Source: Spirosoma sp. (GTDB lineage Bacteria > Bacteroidota > Bacteroidia > Cytophagales > Spirosomataceae). Taken from it: DNA of 64,000 nt. Under the pieces are notes generated by a model. It was not told the origin of the DNA. It made no database searches and saw only the letters and a list, made by a program, of their open reading frames with translations. The position numbers and the translations under genes were made by a program. The DNA lies in contig NZ_JAPLET010000017.1 in assembly GCF_026391055.1 (NCBI RefSeq), forward strand, positions 405,720-469,719, written 5' to 3'. Shown here piece after piece: positions 46,133 to 54,192 of this stretch; the stretch's first letter is position 1; each line of letters begins with the position of its first letter.

Positions 46133-47176
46133 ATGGCAACGATTAATTTCGGAGGAGTTGAGGAACAAGTAGTAACACGGGAAGAATTTCCGTTAGAAAA
46201 AGCCCGTGAGGTGCTGGCCAATGAAACCATTGCGGTTATTGGTTATGGCGTACAGGGGCCCGGCCAGTCGTTAAATATGCGCGACAATGGCTTCAACGTT
46301 ATCGTTGGACAACGTAAAGGCAAAACATATGACAAAGCCGTTGCTGATGGCTGGGTGCCTGGAGAAACACTGTTCGAAATTGAAGAAGCGTTGGAAAAAG
46401 GTACGATCATATGCTTCCTGCTCTCCGATGCCGCTCAGATTGAACTGTGGCCAACGGTGAAAGCTGCGCTTAAACCCGGTAAATCGCTGTATTTCTCGCA
46501 CGGCTTTGGCGTAACGTATAAAGAAAAAACCGGTATTGTTCCACCTGCCGATGTCGATGTATTCCTCGTAGCTCCTAAAGGATCGGGTACGTCACTGCGT
46601 CGCCTGTTCGTAGAAGGCAAAGGGCTGAACTCCAGCTTCGCTATCTACCAGGATGCATCGGGTAACGCACGCACCAAAGCCATTGCCATGGGTATCGGCG
46701 TAGGTTCGGGCTACCTGTTCGAAACCGATTTCTACAAAGAAGTAACGTCTGACCTGACTGGCGAGCGTGGTACGCTGATGGGTGCCATTCAGGGCATCTT
46801 TGCGGCTCAGTACGAAGTATTGCGCGCCAACGGCCACAGCCCTTCCGAAGCGTTCAACGAAACGGTTGAAGAACTGACCCAGTCGCTTATGCCGCTCGTT
46901 GCCGAAAACGGTATGGACTGGATGTACGCCAACTGTTCAACAACCGCCCAGCGCGGTGCCCTCGATTGGTGGAAGCCTTTCCGCGACGCGACCAAGCCCG
47001 TGTTTGAGCAACTGTACAACTCGGTAAAAACACAGGAGCAGGCCGAAATCAGCATTACACGCAACTCACAGCCCGACTACCGCGAAAAACTCGAAGTCGA
47101 ACTGGCCGAACTGCGCGAATCCGAGATGTGGCAGGCAGGTAAGGCCGTCCGGTCACTGCGTCCGGAGCGAAGCTAA
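46133..47176 (+). CDS. ilvC: Ketol-acid reductoisomerase (NADP+), fungal-like type
   Basis: From the ATG at 46133 the product has 347 residues. The N-terminal Rossmann domain has GYGVQGPGQSLNMRDNG and the cofactor loop GQRKGKTYDKA. The knotted C-terminal domain has HSPSEAFNETVEELTQSLMPL and CSTTAQRGALDW, with metal-binding Glu/Asp residues. It converts acetolactate or acetohydroxybutyrate to dihydroxy acids. The QGPGQ and VPGETLF segments resemble mitochondrial fungal Ilv5 (recalled, not searched) more than the usual QGHA(H/Q) bacterial form. Confidence 0.94.
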   Translation: MATINFGGVEEQVVTREEFPLEKAREVLANETIAVIGYGVQGPGQSLNMRDNGFNVIVGQRKGKTYDKAVADGWVPGETLFEIEEALEKGTIICFLLSDAAQIELWPTVKAALKPGKSLYFSHGFGVTYKEKTGIVPPADVDVFLVAPKGSGTSLRRLFVEGKGLNSSFAIYQDASGNARTKAIAMGIGVGSGYLFETDFYKEVTSDLTGERGTLMGAIQGIFAAQYEVLRANGHSPSEAFNETVEELTQSLMPLVAENGMDWMYANCSTTAQRGALDWWKPFRDATKPVFEQLYNSVKTQEQAEISITRNSQPDYREKLEVELAELRESEMWQAGKAVRSLRPERS

Positions 47177-47183
47177 TTTTTCC

Positions 47184-47258
47184 GGTTATTAGGTATTGGG
47201 TTATTAGGTATTGGCTTGTTGACCATTCGGTTAATAAATCAATAACTAATAACCCAAT
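47184..47258. repeat. Word-built hairpin between ilvC and ilvA
   Basis: The left arm repeats GGTTATTAGGTATTG twice (from 47184). The right arm carries the complement, with a perfect 13-base core ATTGGGTTATTAG (47195-47207) and CTAATAACCCAAT (47246-47258). It may end or dampen transcription from the ilv operon before ilvA, which has its own -7-like box. Confidence 0.65.
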
Positions 47259-47291
47259 CACGTTTATACGCGCCCCTATGCGTTGTTTACT

Positions 47292-47299
47292 TAACTTTA
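47292..47299 (+). promoter_or_regulatory. -7-like box of ilvA, leaderless spacing
   Basis: TAACTTTA (7 of 8 bases of TANNTTTG) ends 4 bases before the ATG at 47304, the same spacing as at mscS, murQ and the AGE-family gene. Confidence 0.4.
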
Positions 47300-47303
47300 C
47301 GTT

Positions 47304-48578
47304 ATGAGCACTGTAGTAAGAGGAGAAAAGAAGTTTACGTTCCCAGATCTCGACAACATCTATCTGGCCGCCGAACGGCTTCGGGGCGTAGCCGCGCATA
47401 CACCCCTTCAGGAGAACATTAATCTATCTGACCGTTACGGAGCCAAGATTTTCCTCAAACGCGAAGATTTGCAGGTTGTCCGGTCCTATAAAATCCGGGG
47501 AGCTTATAACAAAATGGCCAGTCTGCCGCAGGAAGCCTTATCGAAAGGTGTTGTTTGCGCCAGTGCCGGTAACCACGCCCAGGGGCTGGCCTATGCCTGT
47601 CGTAAAATGGCCGTTCATGGCACCATCTTCATGCCGACGACCACGCCTAACCAAAAGGTGAAACAAGTAAAACTCTTCGGCAAAGAGTTTGTGGAGGTCG
47701 TTCTTGTGGGCGATACGTACGACGACGCCTACCATGCTGCCATGGAATTTGTCGACACCCACGAAAGCATCTTTGTCCACCCTTTCGATGATGTGCAGGT
47801 AATGGAAGGGCAGGGAACCGTTGGGCTGGAAATCTTCAAAGACTCTAACTTCAAGATCGACTACCTGCTCATGGCTATTGGTGGTGGTGGTCTCGCAGCG
47901 GGCGTTTCAACGGTTTTTAAGCAACTCAGCCCCAAAACAAAACTTATCGGCGTGGAACCGCTGGGTTCGCCAAGTATGAAAGTGGCCCTGGAAGAAGGTC
48001 ACGTCGTTACGCTTGATAAGATCGACAAATTCGTGGATGGAGCCGCGGTGAAGCGGGTTGGCGATACCACGTTTGAGATATGCCGTCAAAATCTGGATCG
48101 GGTAGTTCTCATTCCAGAAGGCAAAGTTTGTACAACCATCCTTCAGCTTTACAATGAGGAAGCCATTGTAGCCGAACCCGCCGGTGCGCTCACCATTGCC
48201 GCACTCGACTTCTTGAAAGACGAAATAAAAGGCAAAAATGTGGTTTGCCTGGTCGGTGGTGGTAACAACGACATCACCCGAACTGAAGAAATAAAGGAAC
48301 GTTCTTTGCTGTATGAAGGGCTAAAACATTATTTTATCATCCGGTTTCCGCAGCGGGCCGGTGCCTTCCGCGACTTCCTGAACGTGCTTGGGCCTAACGA
48401 TGATATTAGCCGCTTTGAGTACGCCAAGAAAACAAACCGCGAAACGGGCCCGGCGGTTGTTGGTATTGAGTTGAAGAACCGAGAGGATTTTGAGCCACTC
48501 ATTCGGCGAATGCACGACCAGAACATCGTGTTCGAATACCTGAACGACCAACCCGACTTGTTTCAATTTTTGGTGTAG
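47304..48578 (+). CDS. ilvA: Threonine dehydratase (biosynthetic type, with ACT-like C-terminus)
   Basis: The 424-residue protein is a fold-type II PLP enzyme. The Schiff-base Lys is in RSYKIRGAYNK (K63), with SAGNHAQGLAYACR and the Gly-rich phosphate site LMAIGGGGLAAGV. The last 90 residues (LKHYFIIRFPQRAGAFRDFLNVLGPNDDISRFEY) are an ACT-like regulatory domain. It makes 2-oxobutyrate from threonine, feeding isoleucine synthesis through IlvB-N, IlvC and IlvD. Confidence 0.93.
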   Translation: MSTVVRGEKKFTFPDLDNIYLAAERLRGVAAHTPLQENINLSDRYGAKIFLKREDLQVVRSYKIRGAYNKMASLPQEALSKGVVCASAGNHAQGLAYACRKMAVHGTIFMPTTTPNQKVKQVKLFGKEFVEVVLVGDTYDDAYHAAMEFVDTHESIFVHPFDDVQVMEGQGTVGLEIFKDSNFKIDYLLMAIGGGGLAAGVSTVFKQLSPKTKLIGVEPLGSPSMKVALEEGHVVTLDKIDKFVDGAAVKRVGDTTFEICRQNLDRVVLIPEGKVCTTILQLYNEEAIVAEPAGALTIAALDFLKDEIKGKNVVCLVGGGNNDITRTEEIKERSLLYEGLKHYFIIRFPQRAGAFRDFLNVLGPNDDISRFEYAKKTNRETGPAVVGIELKNREDFEPLIRRMHDQNIVFEYLNDQPDLFQFLV

Positions 48579-48628
48579 TTGCGTAAACTGCTACAAATGC
48601 CAGCCGTTCATGCAGAATTTTCAGTATT

Positions 48629-49489
48629 ATGCTCCGGGTTCCCTCTTCCATCCAGGCCAACCAGTTCCAATCCCTGAACATTCAGCGGCCCGACGGCTCG
48701 GAGATGACGTTTGTAGCTTACCGTAGCGACGTATATCCCGAACGGAACGAGGTTTTTTTTGAAGAACACGCCGTTATTGTCGTGCTGGAAGGGGAGAAAA
48801 AGTTTAGCTCGCCTACGCAGGAGTTGCACGTACACAAAGGCCAGATTCTGTTCTTTCAGCGGGGCTGCTACTCCATGAACGAATCCATTGATGCGAACTA
48901 CAAGAGCCTTGTGTTTTTCGTGAATGAGAAATCGCTGAAAGAGTTCGTCGGCCAGCACCTGAACCTGTTTGAAAGCCTGCAAACGCCCCTCCCCGATGAT
49001 CCTATTCTATCTTTCACGGCATCGGCTACATTCGAAACGTTCATCAACTCGTTGCTACCGTATTTCGGGGCGAAAACGCCTTTCCTGAACGAGTTACTTC
49101 GCCTTAAGTCTCAGGAATTGCTCATCCATCTGCTCGAACTCGACACCGACAGACACCTGAGGGCTATTCTCTGGCACATTTATCAGGGTCAGAAAACCGA
49201 CCTCGATTATCTGATGAGTACGTATTTCCTCAAGCCTTTATCCATGAACGAGTTGTCGAGGCTTTCGGGTCGAAGCCTGTCGGCGTTCAAGCGGGATTTC
49301 GAGGAGCATTTCCATACTTCACCCGGCCATTGGATACGCCGAAAACGGCTCGAACACGCCCATTTTCTCCTGCGCAACACCGACAAGAACGTCTCGGAAG
49401 TCAGCATGGAAATTGGCTACGAAAGCGTATCGCACTTTATTAAGGCGTATAAGCAGCAGTATGGAGCAACACCAAAACGAGTGATTTGA
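48629..49489 (+). CDS. AraC family transcriptional regulator
   Basis: The 286-residue protein has an N-terminal cupin-like sensing half and a C-terminal AraC DNA-binding domain with two helix-turn-helix units. The first is near MNELSRLSGRSLSAFKRDFEEHFHTSPGHWIRRKRLEHAHFLL and the second near NVSEVSMEIGYESVSHFIKAYKQQYGATPK. Ligand and targets are unknown. It lies 50 bases after ilvA on the same strand, at the left end of a set of accessory genes between ilvA and leuC. Confidence 0.88.
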   Translation: MLRVPSSIQANQFQSLNIQRPDGSEMTFVAYRSDVYPERNEVFFEEHAVIVVLEGEKKFSSPTQELHVHKGQILFFQRGCYSMNESIDANYKSLVFFVNEKSLKEFVGQHLNLFESLQTPLPDDPILSFTASATFETFINSLLPYFGAKTPFLNELLRLKSQELLIHLLELDTDRHLRAILWHIYQGQKTDLDYLMSTYFLKPLSMNELSRLSGRSLSAFKRDFEEHFHTSPGHWIRRKRLEHAHFLLRNTDKNVSEVSMEIGYESVSHFIKAYKQQYGATPKRVI

Positions 49490-49609
49490 GCCAAGACATA
49501 TCCGCTGACTGCATTTCTCCTGTTGAAAATAAAAATGGTATTTACTGTCGAATTGTATCCTGGCTCATTGTCAAAAACACCAAAGCAAACTGTTTGCATT
49601 GATAAATAA

Positions 49610-49637
49610 GTGCCGGAAGGTAATTACGGCCCGGCAC
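49610..49637. repeat. Short hairpin after the AraC gene
   Basis: GTGCCGG (49610-49616) pairs with CCGGCAC (49631-49637). The intervening sequence is partly complementary, and no U-run follows. It lies about 120 bases past the AraC stop. Confidence 0.4.
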
Positions 49638-49687
49638 CATTAGTTGCCCAAAAAAGGAGGTCTATAATAAAACCTATTTGAAATCTA

Positions 49688-50314
49688 ATGCTAAAAAAGC
49701 ATTCAGTTGTATCAGGAATAACCCTCTCAGTCTTTATGATTCTGATAGCAACGATGGTTTATCCGGGAGGCTCACTTTTTAACAAGCATTCTGTTGGCTT
49801 TGACTGGTCAAAAAACTTTATAAGTAATCTGTTCGCAGAGAAAGCGGTGAATGGTTTAGACAATCCATCCCGGCTTTGGGCAGATACGGGCATGGTATTT
49901 CTTGCACTAAGTTTTGCCGTATTCTTTATTAACTTCTCAAAGAAGATTCCAGATCTGGGGGCCGCCAAAGTCATAAGCTACTTGGGAATAAGCAGTATGG
50001 CGTTTACTTTTTTGACAGTGACTCCATTTCATGACATAATGATCACTATAGCAAGTACCCTGTTTTTAATTGCTATGTTTTACATTACCGTTTTTATTTT
50101 CAAATCAAAGCTGCATGTGTTAAAAGTCTTGTGTAGTAGTTATCTTCTCCTTTTTTACTATACCCTATACTTGTACGGATCAGGCAATTATGGCTCATTA
50201 CCGATTATGCAGAAACTAACATTTGCTAGTACAATAATCTTGATTTTATGCCTGGACTATTCTACAAAAAAAGAGGATTTCGATCAGGCCGAAACACCCA
50301 GACCAGATTTGTAA
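49688..50314 (+). CDS. DUF998-like six-helix membrane protein
   Basis: The 208-residue protein has six hydrophobic helices separated by short loops, starting with GITLSVFMILIATMVYPGG and including SKNFISNLFAEKA, where DUF998-type proteins have a similar loop. Its DNA is visibly richer in A and T than the neighbouring ilv genes. Function unknown. It stands alone on the plus strand before a pseudogene. Confidence 0.6.
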   Translation: MLKKHSVVSGITLSVFMILIATMVYPGGSLFNKHSVGFDWSKNFISNLFAEKAVNGLDNPSRLWADTGMVFLALSFAVFFINFSKKIPDLGAAKVISYLGISSMAFTFLTVTPFHDIMITIASTLFLIAMFYITVFIFKSKLHVLKVLCSSYLLLFYYTLYLYGSGNYGSLPIMQKLTFASTIILILCLDYSTKKEDFDQAETPRPDL

Positions 50315-50340
50315 CATAGGCAAAGCTTTCTTATAAAACC

Positions 50341-50655
50341 AACTTATTGCTTATTACCAAGGTAGCGGACGGAATACAGCTAGCCAATCCTTTATTGATT
50401 CTACCCTTGGACAGATTTCTAAATGTGCGATACGGGACAAAACAGAAAATCTTTGGTTCGGCACCACTTGGAAAGGTGTTTTCCGCTACGATGGAAAGTC
50501 GTTTGCTCTTACTCTACAGCGGTACGCGTTAGGCATATAGTGTCTGGACAACCGTAGAAGACAAAAACGGCACTATCTGGTTTGGAGAGAGGTGGAAAGC
50601 TGTGTCGGCACGATGGCAAAACCTTCACCAATTTTTCGGCCCGGCTTAAGTGAAC
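50341..50655 (+). pseudogene. Remnant of a two-component-regulator propeller (Reg_prop) protein
   Basis: Translating 50352-50540 gives ENLWFGTTWKGVFRYDGKSF and then a stop (TAG at 50538). After a frame change the sequence continues as VWTTVEDKNGTIWFGERW (from 50542), and after a second frame change as CRHDGKTFTNFSARLK (from 50603). WFG, YDGKSF and HDGKTFTNF are the blade signatures of the Reg_prop repeats of hybrid two-component sensors. No start, no intact frame and no remaining domains are present. It is a decayed fragment, and it fills most of the 405-base gap before the HxlR gene. Confidence 0.6.
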
Positions 50656-50719
50656 AAGTGCTGAAACACCAGCGATAACCCTTTCGGACAAACACACGCC
50701 CCAACGAATAGACCAGTCA

Positions 50720-51055
50720 TTACCCTATAACTTCCTTTCGATGAGCTAATCCCCAGAAATGAAGCTCGTCTATCACTTTTTCGAGCGACATACCGTGTGG
50801 CGTAATTGAATACTCAACGGTTGGTGGAAAGGTGTCGTGAACCTGCCGAAGGACAAGTTTATTCGCTTCCAGATTTTTCAGTTCTTTGGATAGCGTTTTG
50901 TCCGTTATTCCACTAACCTCTCTTGCTATCTGTTTGAATCGTTTAGGACTTTCTGACAACGAAAACAAGATCAACAACTTCCATCTTCCCTCAACCGCTT
51001 CAAGGGCATCCTTTATGGAAAGCATCGTTTTGGGGCAACCACCTGTCGACAACAT
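50720..51055 (-). CDS. HxlR family transcriptional regulator
   Basis: The 111-residue protein is a winged-helix regulator: the segment EGRWKLLILFSLSESPKRFKQIAREVSGITDKTLSKELKNLEANKLV forms the recognition helix region, followed by the wing EYSITPHGMSLEKVIDELHFW. An N-terminal Cys (residue 7 in GGCPK) occupies the position of the thiol-sensing Cys in YodB/CatR/HypR-type members. It is divergent from the DoxX gene across a 42-base concentric palindrome, so it probably represses itself and doxX until oxidised or bound by a thiol-reactive compound. Confidence 0.88.
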   Translation of the reverse strand: MLSTGGCPKTMLSIKDALEAVEGRWKLLILFSLSESPKRFKQIAREVSGITDKTLSKELKNLEANKLVLRQVHDTFPPTVEYSITPHGMSLEKVIDELHFWGLAHRKEVIG

Positions 51056-51072
51056 CTCTGTTTATGGTTTGT

Positions 51073-51114
51073 ATTACTTCCCCGCTGGATAGCGCTATCC
51101 CATTGGGAAGTAAT
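51073..51114. promoter_or_regulatory. 42-base concentric palindrome (HxlR operator candidate)
   Basis: The outer arms ATTACTTCCC (51073-51082) and GGGAAGTAAT (51105-51114) and the perfect inner palindrome GGATAGCGCTATCC (51087-51100) share the same centre. The site begins 18 bases before the HxlR ATG and lies between the divergent promoters. The arms hold TACT and AGTA, the half-site words of YodB operators, but at a much wider spacing. Confidence 0.65.
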
Positions 51115-51137
51115 ATCGTTTGGATAGCGAATGTAGA

Positions 51138-51145
51138 TAGTTTTG
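51138..51145 (+). promoter_or_regulatory. -7 promoter box of the DoxX-like gene
   Basis: TAGTTTTG matches TANNTTTG exactly and ends 17 bases before the chosen ATG at 51163. A TTTG lies at 51119-51122, 15 bases before the box. The palindromic operator lies just upstream. Confidence 0.5.
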
Positions 51146-51162
51146 CCACAAATAATACTGAT

Positions 51163-51543
51163 ATGCCAAGCGAACAAAAGCAATCAACCCTACTAAATGT
51201 AGCCCTTTGGACAGCTCAGGTAGTTCTAGCCGTTAGTTTAATCTGGGCGGCAACCATGAAGCTTTTCCGGCCTGCCGACCAATTAGCCACCATGTGGCCA
51301 TGGACAGCGGAGCATACTGATCTGGTTAAACTGACAGGCGTTCTGGATTTATTATCAGGTATTGGCCTGGTATTGCCTACGTTGCTCCACATACAGCCTC
51401 AACTGACACGATATGCAGCCTATGGGACAGTGGCCCTTATGGCAGCTGCCAGCCTGTTTCACCTGACAAGAGGAGAAACGTCACAAATCGGCGTAAATAT
51501 TTTCTTTGCGCTTCTCGCCATTTTCATTGTATGGGGCAGATAA
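51163..51543 (+). CDS. DoxX-like membrane protein
   Basis: From the ATG at 51163 the product has 126 residues and four hydrophobic helices (around AQVVLAVSLIWAATMKL, KLTGVLDLLSGIGLVLPTLL, AAYGTVALMAAASLFHL and IFFALLAIFIVWG). DoxX-like proteins of this kind often sit beside HxlR regulators and have been tied to stress or quinone-related processes; no reaction is claimed. The longer frame from 51064 covers the operator and is rejected. Confidence 0.7.
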   Translation: MPSEQKQSTLLNVALWTAQVVLAVSLIWAATMKLFRPADQLATMWPWTAEHTDLVKLTGVLDLLSGIGLVLPTLLHIQPQLTRYAAYGTVALMAAASLFHLTRGETSQIGVNIFFALLAIFIVWGR

Positions 51544-51722
51544 GTGAAAGCTACCTTTACAATGGAGGATTAAAAAAGCGAACACGTTGATCATAGAGAC
51601 CAATCAGAAATCGTATCTGGATTGGACTCATAGATTTATATAGCCTGAACTATCAGCTCTGCGGTATATACATGGGCAATCGTACTTTCTCCTACGCATA
51701 GACCTACCGTTATGCTGGCTGC

Positions 51723-54077
51723 ATGAAAAATCTGTTTATATCTGCGGGCTTTATCTGTCTCTTTTTTCATCCGGGCTTGAAGGCACAACAACCCGCCAAA
51801 CCCAAAGCAGCCCTAACAGCTAATCTGGGCGTTTTTACCCGGAAACAGGCCGAAGCAGGGGCGGCTATGTTTGCCACGCATTGTGCCGCCTGTCATGGGC
51901 GGGATCTACGAGGTACGGAAGGTGGTAACGCGCTGGTTGGCGAGCGGTTCGTTGGCAAATGGAGCACTCAATCAGTAGGGCAGTTGTTCGACCTTACCAA
52001 GTCGTCCATGCCCAAGACCAATCCGCATTCGTTGGACGATGCGTCGTACGCGTCGCTGGTCGCGTTTATTCTGAATGCTAACGGATTTCCGGAAGGCGAT
52101 GTGGCACTACCGTCGGCGACAGCGCGGTTGAAGGCGATTCCGATTGGAACCCCTCCTCCCTCATCGCGGGTGAGTATGCAGTTTAAACCCGCCGTGTACA
52201 CGGAAAAACCCATCACCATTGAGGGCGACTGGCGGCAGCACCGGAGCGATTATGCCAGTTCCAACTATTCGCCCCTGAGCCAGATCAATAAAGACAACGC
52301 CAAACAGCTCAAAATTGCCTGGCGCTGGAAGACCGATAATTTTGGCCCAAACCCGGAGTTTTACTTCAAATCGACACCGCTGATGGTGAATGGCATGCTG
52401 TTTACCACAGCGGGTTCGAACCGAACCGTAGCCGCCATCCATGCCGAAACCGGGGAAACCTTGTGGACATTCCGGTTCGACGAAAAAGACCGAAAGACCT
52501 ATGTGCCCCGTCAGAATTCGGGCCGGGGAGTCGCTTATTGGACCTCGCCCGACAAAGGCAAAGACCGGGTCATTTACATCACGCCAAGTTTTCAACTTAT
52601 CGCCCTCAATGCGCAAACCGGGCAACTGATCTCCGATTTTGGCGATAACGGCGTGGTGGACCTCAAGAAAGGCCTTGGCCCGCATGTCGACCCGCTCACC
52701 TCCACCATTGGCTCAACCTCGCCCCCCATTATCGTCAACGATGTGATTATCATGGGCGCCAGTTTCCCCGTTGGGCTGGCCCCTACCTCCAAGAAACAGG
52801 TTCGGGGCGACATTATGGGCTATGATGTAAAGACCGGCAAACAGCTCTGGATTTTCCGCACCATTCCGCAAGCCGATGAAGCCGGGAATGAAACCTGGGA
52901 AAAGGATAGCTGGCAGTACACCGGAAACGCCGGAGCCTGGGCACCCCTCACAGCCGACCCAGCTCTGGGCTATGTGTATTTACCCTTAGAAGCCGCAACG
53001 GGTGATTTTTATGGCGGGCATCGGCCGGGCAACAATCTGTTTTCGCAGAGTCTGGTTTGCCTGGATGCCAAAACGGGCAAAAAGGTCTGGCATTACCAGC
53101 TCATCCACCACGACATTTGGGATTACGACCTGCCCGCCCCGCCTATTCTAGCCGACATTCGGGTAGACGGCAAGCCCATCAAAGCAATCGTGCAGGTCAC
53201 CAAGCAGGCATTTGCGTTCGTGTTTGACCGCGTCACCGGGAAACCCGTCTGGCCCATTGAGGAGCGGCCCGTTCCGAAAAGTGATGTAAAAGGCGAATGG
53301 ACATCGCCCACGCAGCCGTTCCCGACCAAACCAGCCGCCTTTGATCGACAGGGGTATTCGGATGATATTCTGGTCGATTTCACCCCTGAGATCAAGAAAG
53401 CCGCCCTGAAAATAGTCAGCCGGTATAAAAAGGGACCGCTGTTTACACCCGTTAGTGTCTATGATCCACCCAAAAACCTGGGTACCCTGATGCTCCCCGA
53501 TGCGGTGGGTGGGGCCAACTGGCAGGGCGGTGTGGTCGACCCCGAAACGGGCATGCTCTATGTATCGTCTAGCACCGTGATTCGCCCCATGAGTCTGGAG
53601 GCTGCTCCGGCCATTTCGGACATGGATTACGTGGCCTACATGGGCAATGCCCGCATTGGTCCGTATGGGTTGCCCCTCGTCAAACCACCTTATGGACGAA
53701 TCACGGCCATCGACCTGAACACCGGCGATCATAAATGGATGGTACCAAATGCCGATACACCGAGTTGGGTAAAGGACGTTCCGGCCCTGAAAGGCATCAA
53801 GATTCCCCGAACTGGCTTGCCGGATCGGGTGGGTATGCTGGTCACCAAAACGCTGCTGTTTGCCGGAGAAGGCGCGGGGCTGTATGGTTCCGATGGCGGT
53901 GGCGGCAACAAGTTCCGGGCGTATGACAAAGCAACAGGAAACATCATCTCCGAAATCGAGCTACCCGCCAACCAATCCGGCCTGCCCATGACGTATTCCA
54001 TGAACGGCAAGCAGTACATCGTTGTGGCCGTTGGCGCGGTCGGCCATCCGGGGGAGCTGGTGGCGTTGTCGCTATAA
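51723..54077 (+). CDS. PQQ-dependent dehydrogenase with N-terminal cytochrome c
   Basis: The 784-residue protein has a Sec signal peptide (about 1-21), a heme c motif CAACH (C54, C57, H58) with an early Met ligand region (SMPKTNP), and then the eight-bladed PQQ propeller from about residue 165. Propeller landmarks include GDWRQHRSDYASSNYSPLSQI, WRWKTDNFG, HHDIWDYDLPAPPIL and the C-terminal GLPMTYSMNGKQYIV. It oxidises a sugar or alcohol in the periplasm and passes electrons through the heme to the respiratory chain. The heme is N-terminal to the propeller, unlike most quinohemoproteins. No PQQ synthesis genes are in the window. Confidence 0.9.
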   Translation: MKNLFISAGFICLFFHPGLKAQQPAKPKAALTANLGVFTRKQAEAGAAMFATHCAACHGRDLRGTEGGNALVGERFVGKWSTQSVGQLFDLTKSSMPKTNPHSLDDASYASLVAFILNANGFPEGDVALPSATARLKAIPIGTPPPSSRVSMQFKPAVYTEKPITIEGDWRQHRSDYASSNYSPLSQINKDNAKQLKIAWRWKTDNFGPNPEFYFKSTPLMVNGMLFTTAGSNRTVAAIHAETGETLWTFRFDEKDRKTYVPRQNSGRGVAYWTSPDKGKDRVIYITPSFQLIALNAQTGQLISDFGDNGVVDLKKGLGPHVDPLTSTIGSTSPPIIVNDVIIMGASFPVGLAPTSKKQVRGDIMGYDVKTGKQLWIFRTIPQADEAGNETWEKDSWQYTGNAGAWAPLTADPALGYVYLPLEAATGDFYGGHRPGNNLFSQSLVCLDAKTGKKVWHYQLIHHDIWDYDLPAPPILADIRVDGKPIKAIVQVTKQAFAFVFDRVTGKPVWPIEERPVPKSDVKGEWTSPTQPFPTKPAAFDRQGYSDDILVDFTPEIKKAALKIVSRYKKGPLFTPVSVYDPPKNLGTLMLPDAVGGANWQGGVVDPETGMLYVSSSTVIRPMSLEAAPAISDMDYVAYMGNARIGPYGLPLVKPPYGRITAIDLNTGDHKWMVPNADTPSWVKDVPALKGIKIPRTGLPDRVGMLVTKTLLFAGEGAGLYGSDGGGGNKFRAYDKATGNIISEIELPANQSGLPMTYSMNGKQYIVVAVGAVGHPGELVALSL

Positions 54078-54192
54078 AAGAGTAATCAAGGTTACTGCTT
54101 CAACTTGAAATGATTAAGATAAATACCAATTGTGCCACATACTTCCATGCATTTAAGAGTTGTACATAACTTTAAAAGATTGCATCAAAGAA

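Noticed and set aside
47184..47258. Treating the ilvC/ilvA hairpin as an ilv attenuator
   Set aside because: No leader peptide frame with Ile/Val/Leu codons and no mutually exclusive stems were found; it fits the word-built hairpin class better.
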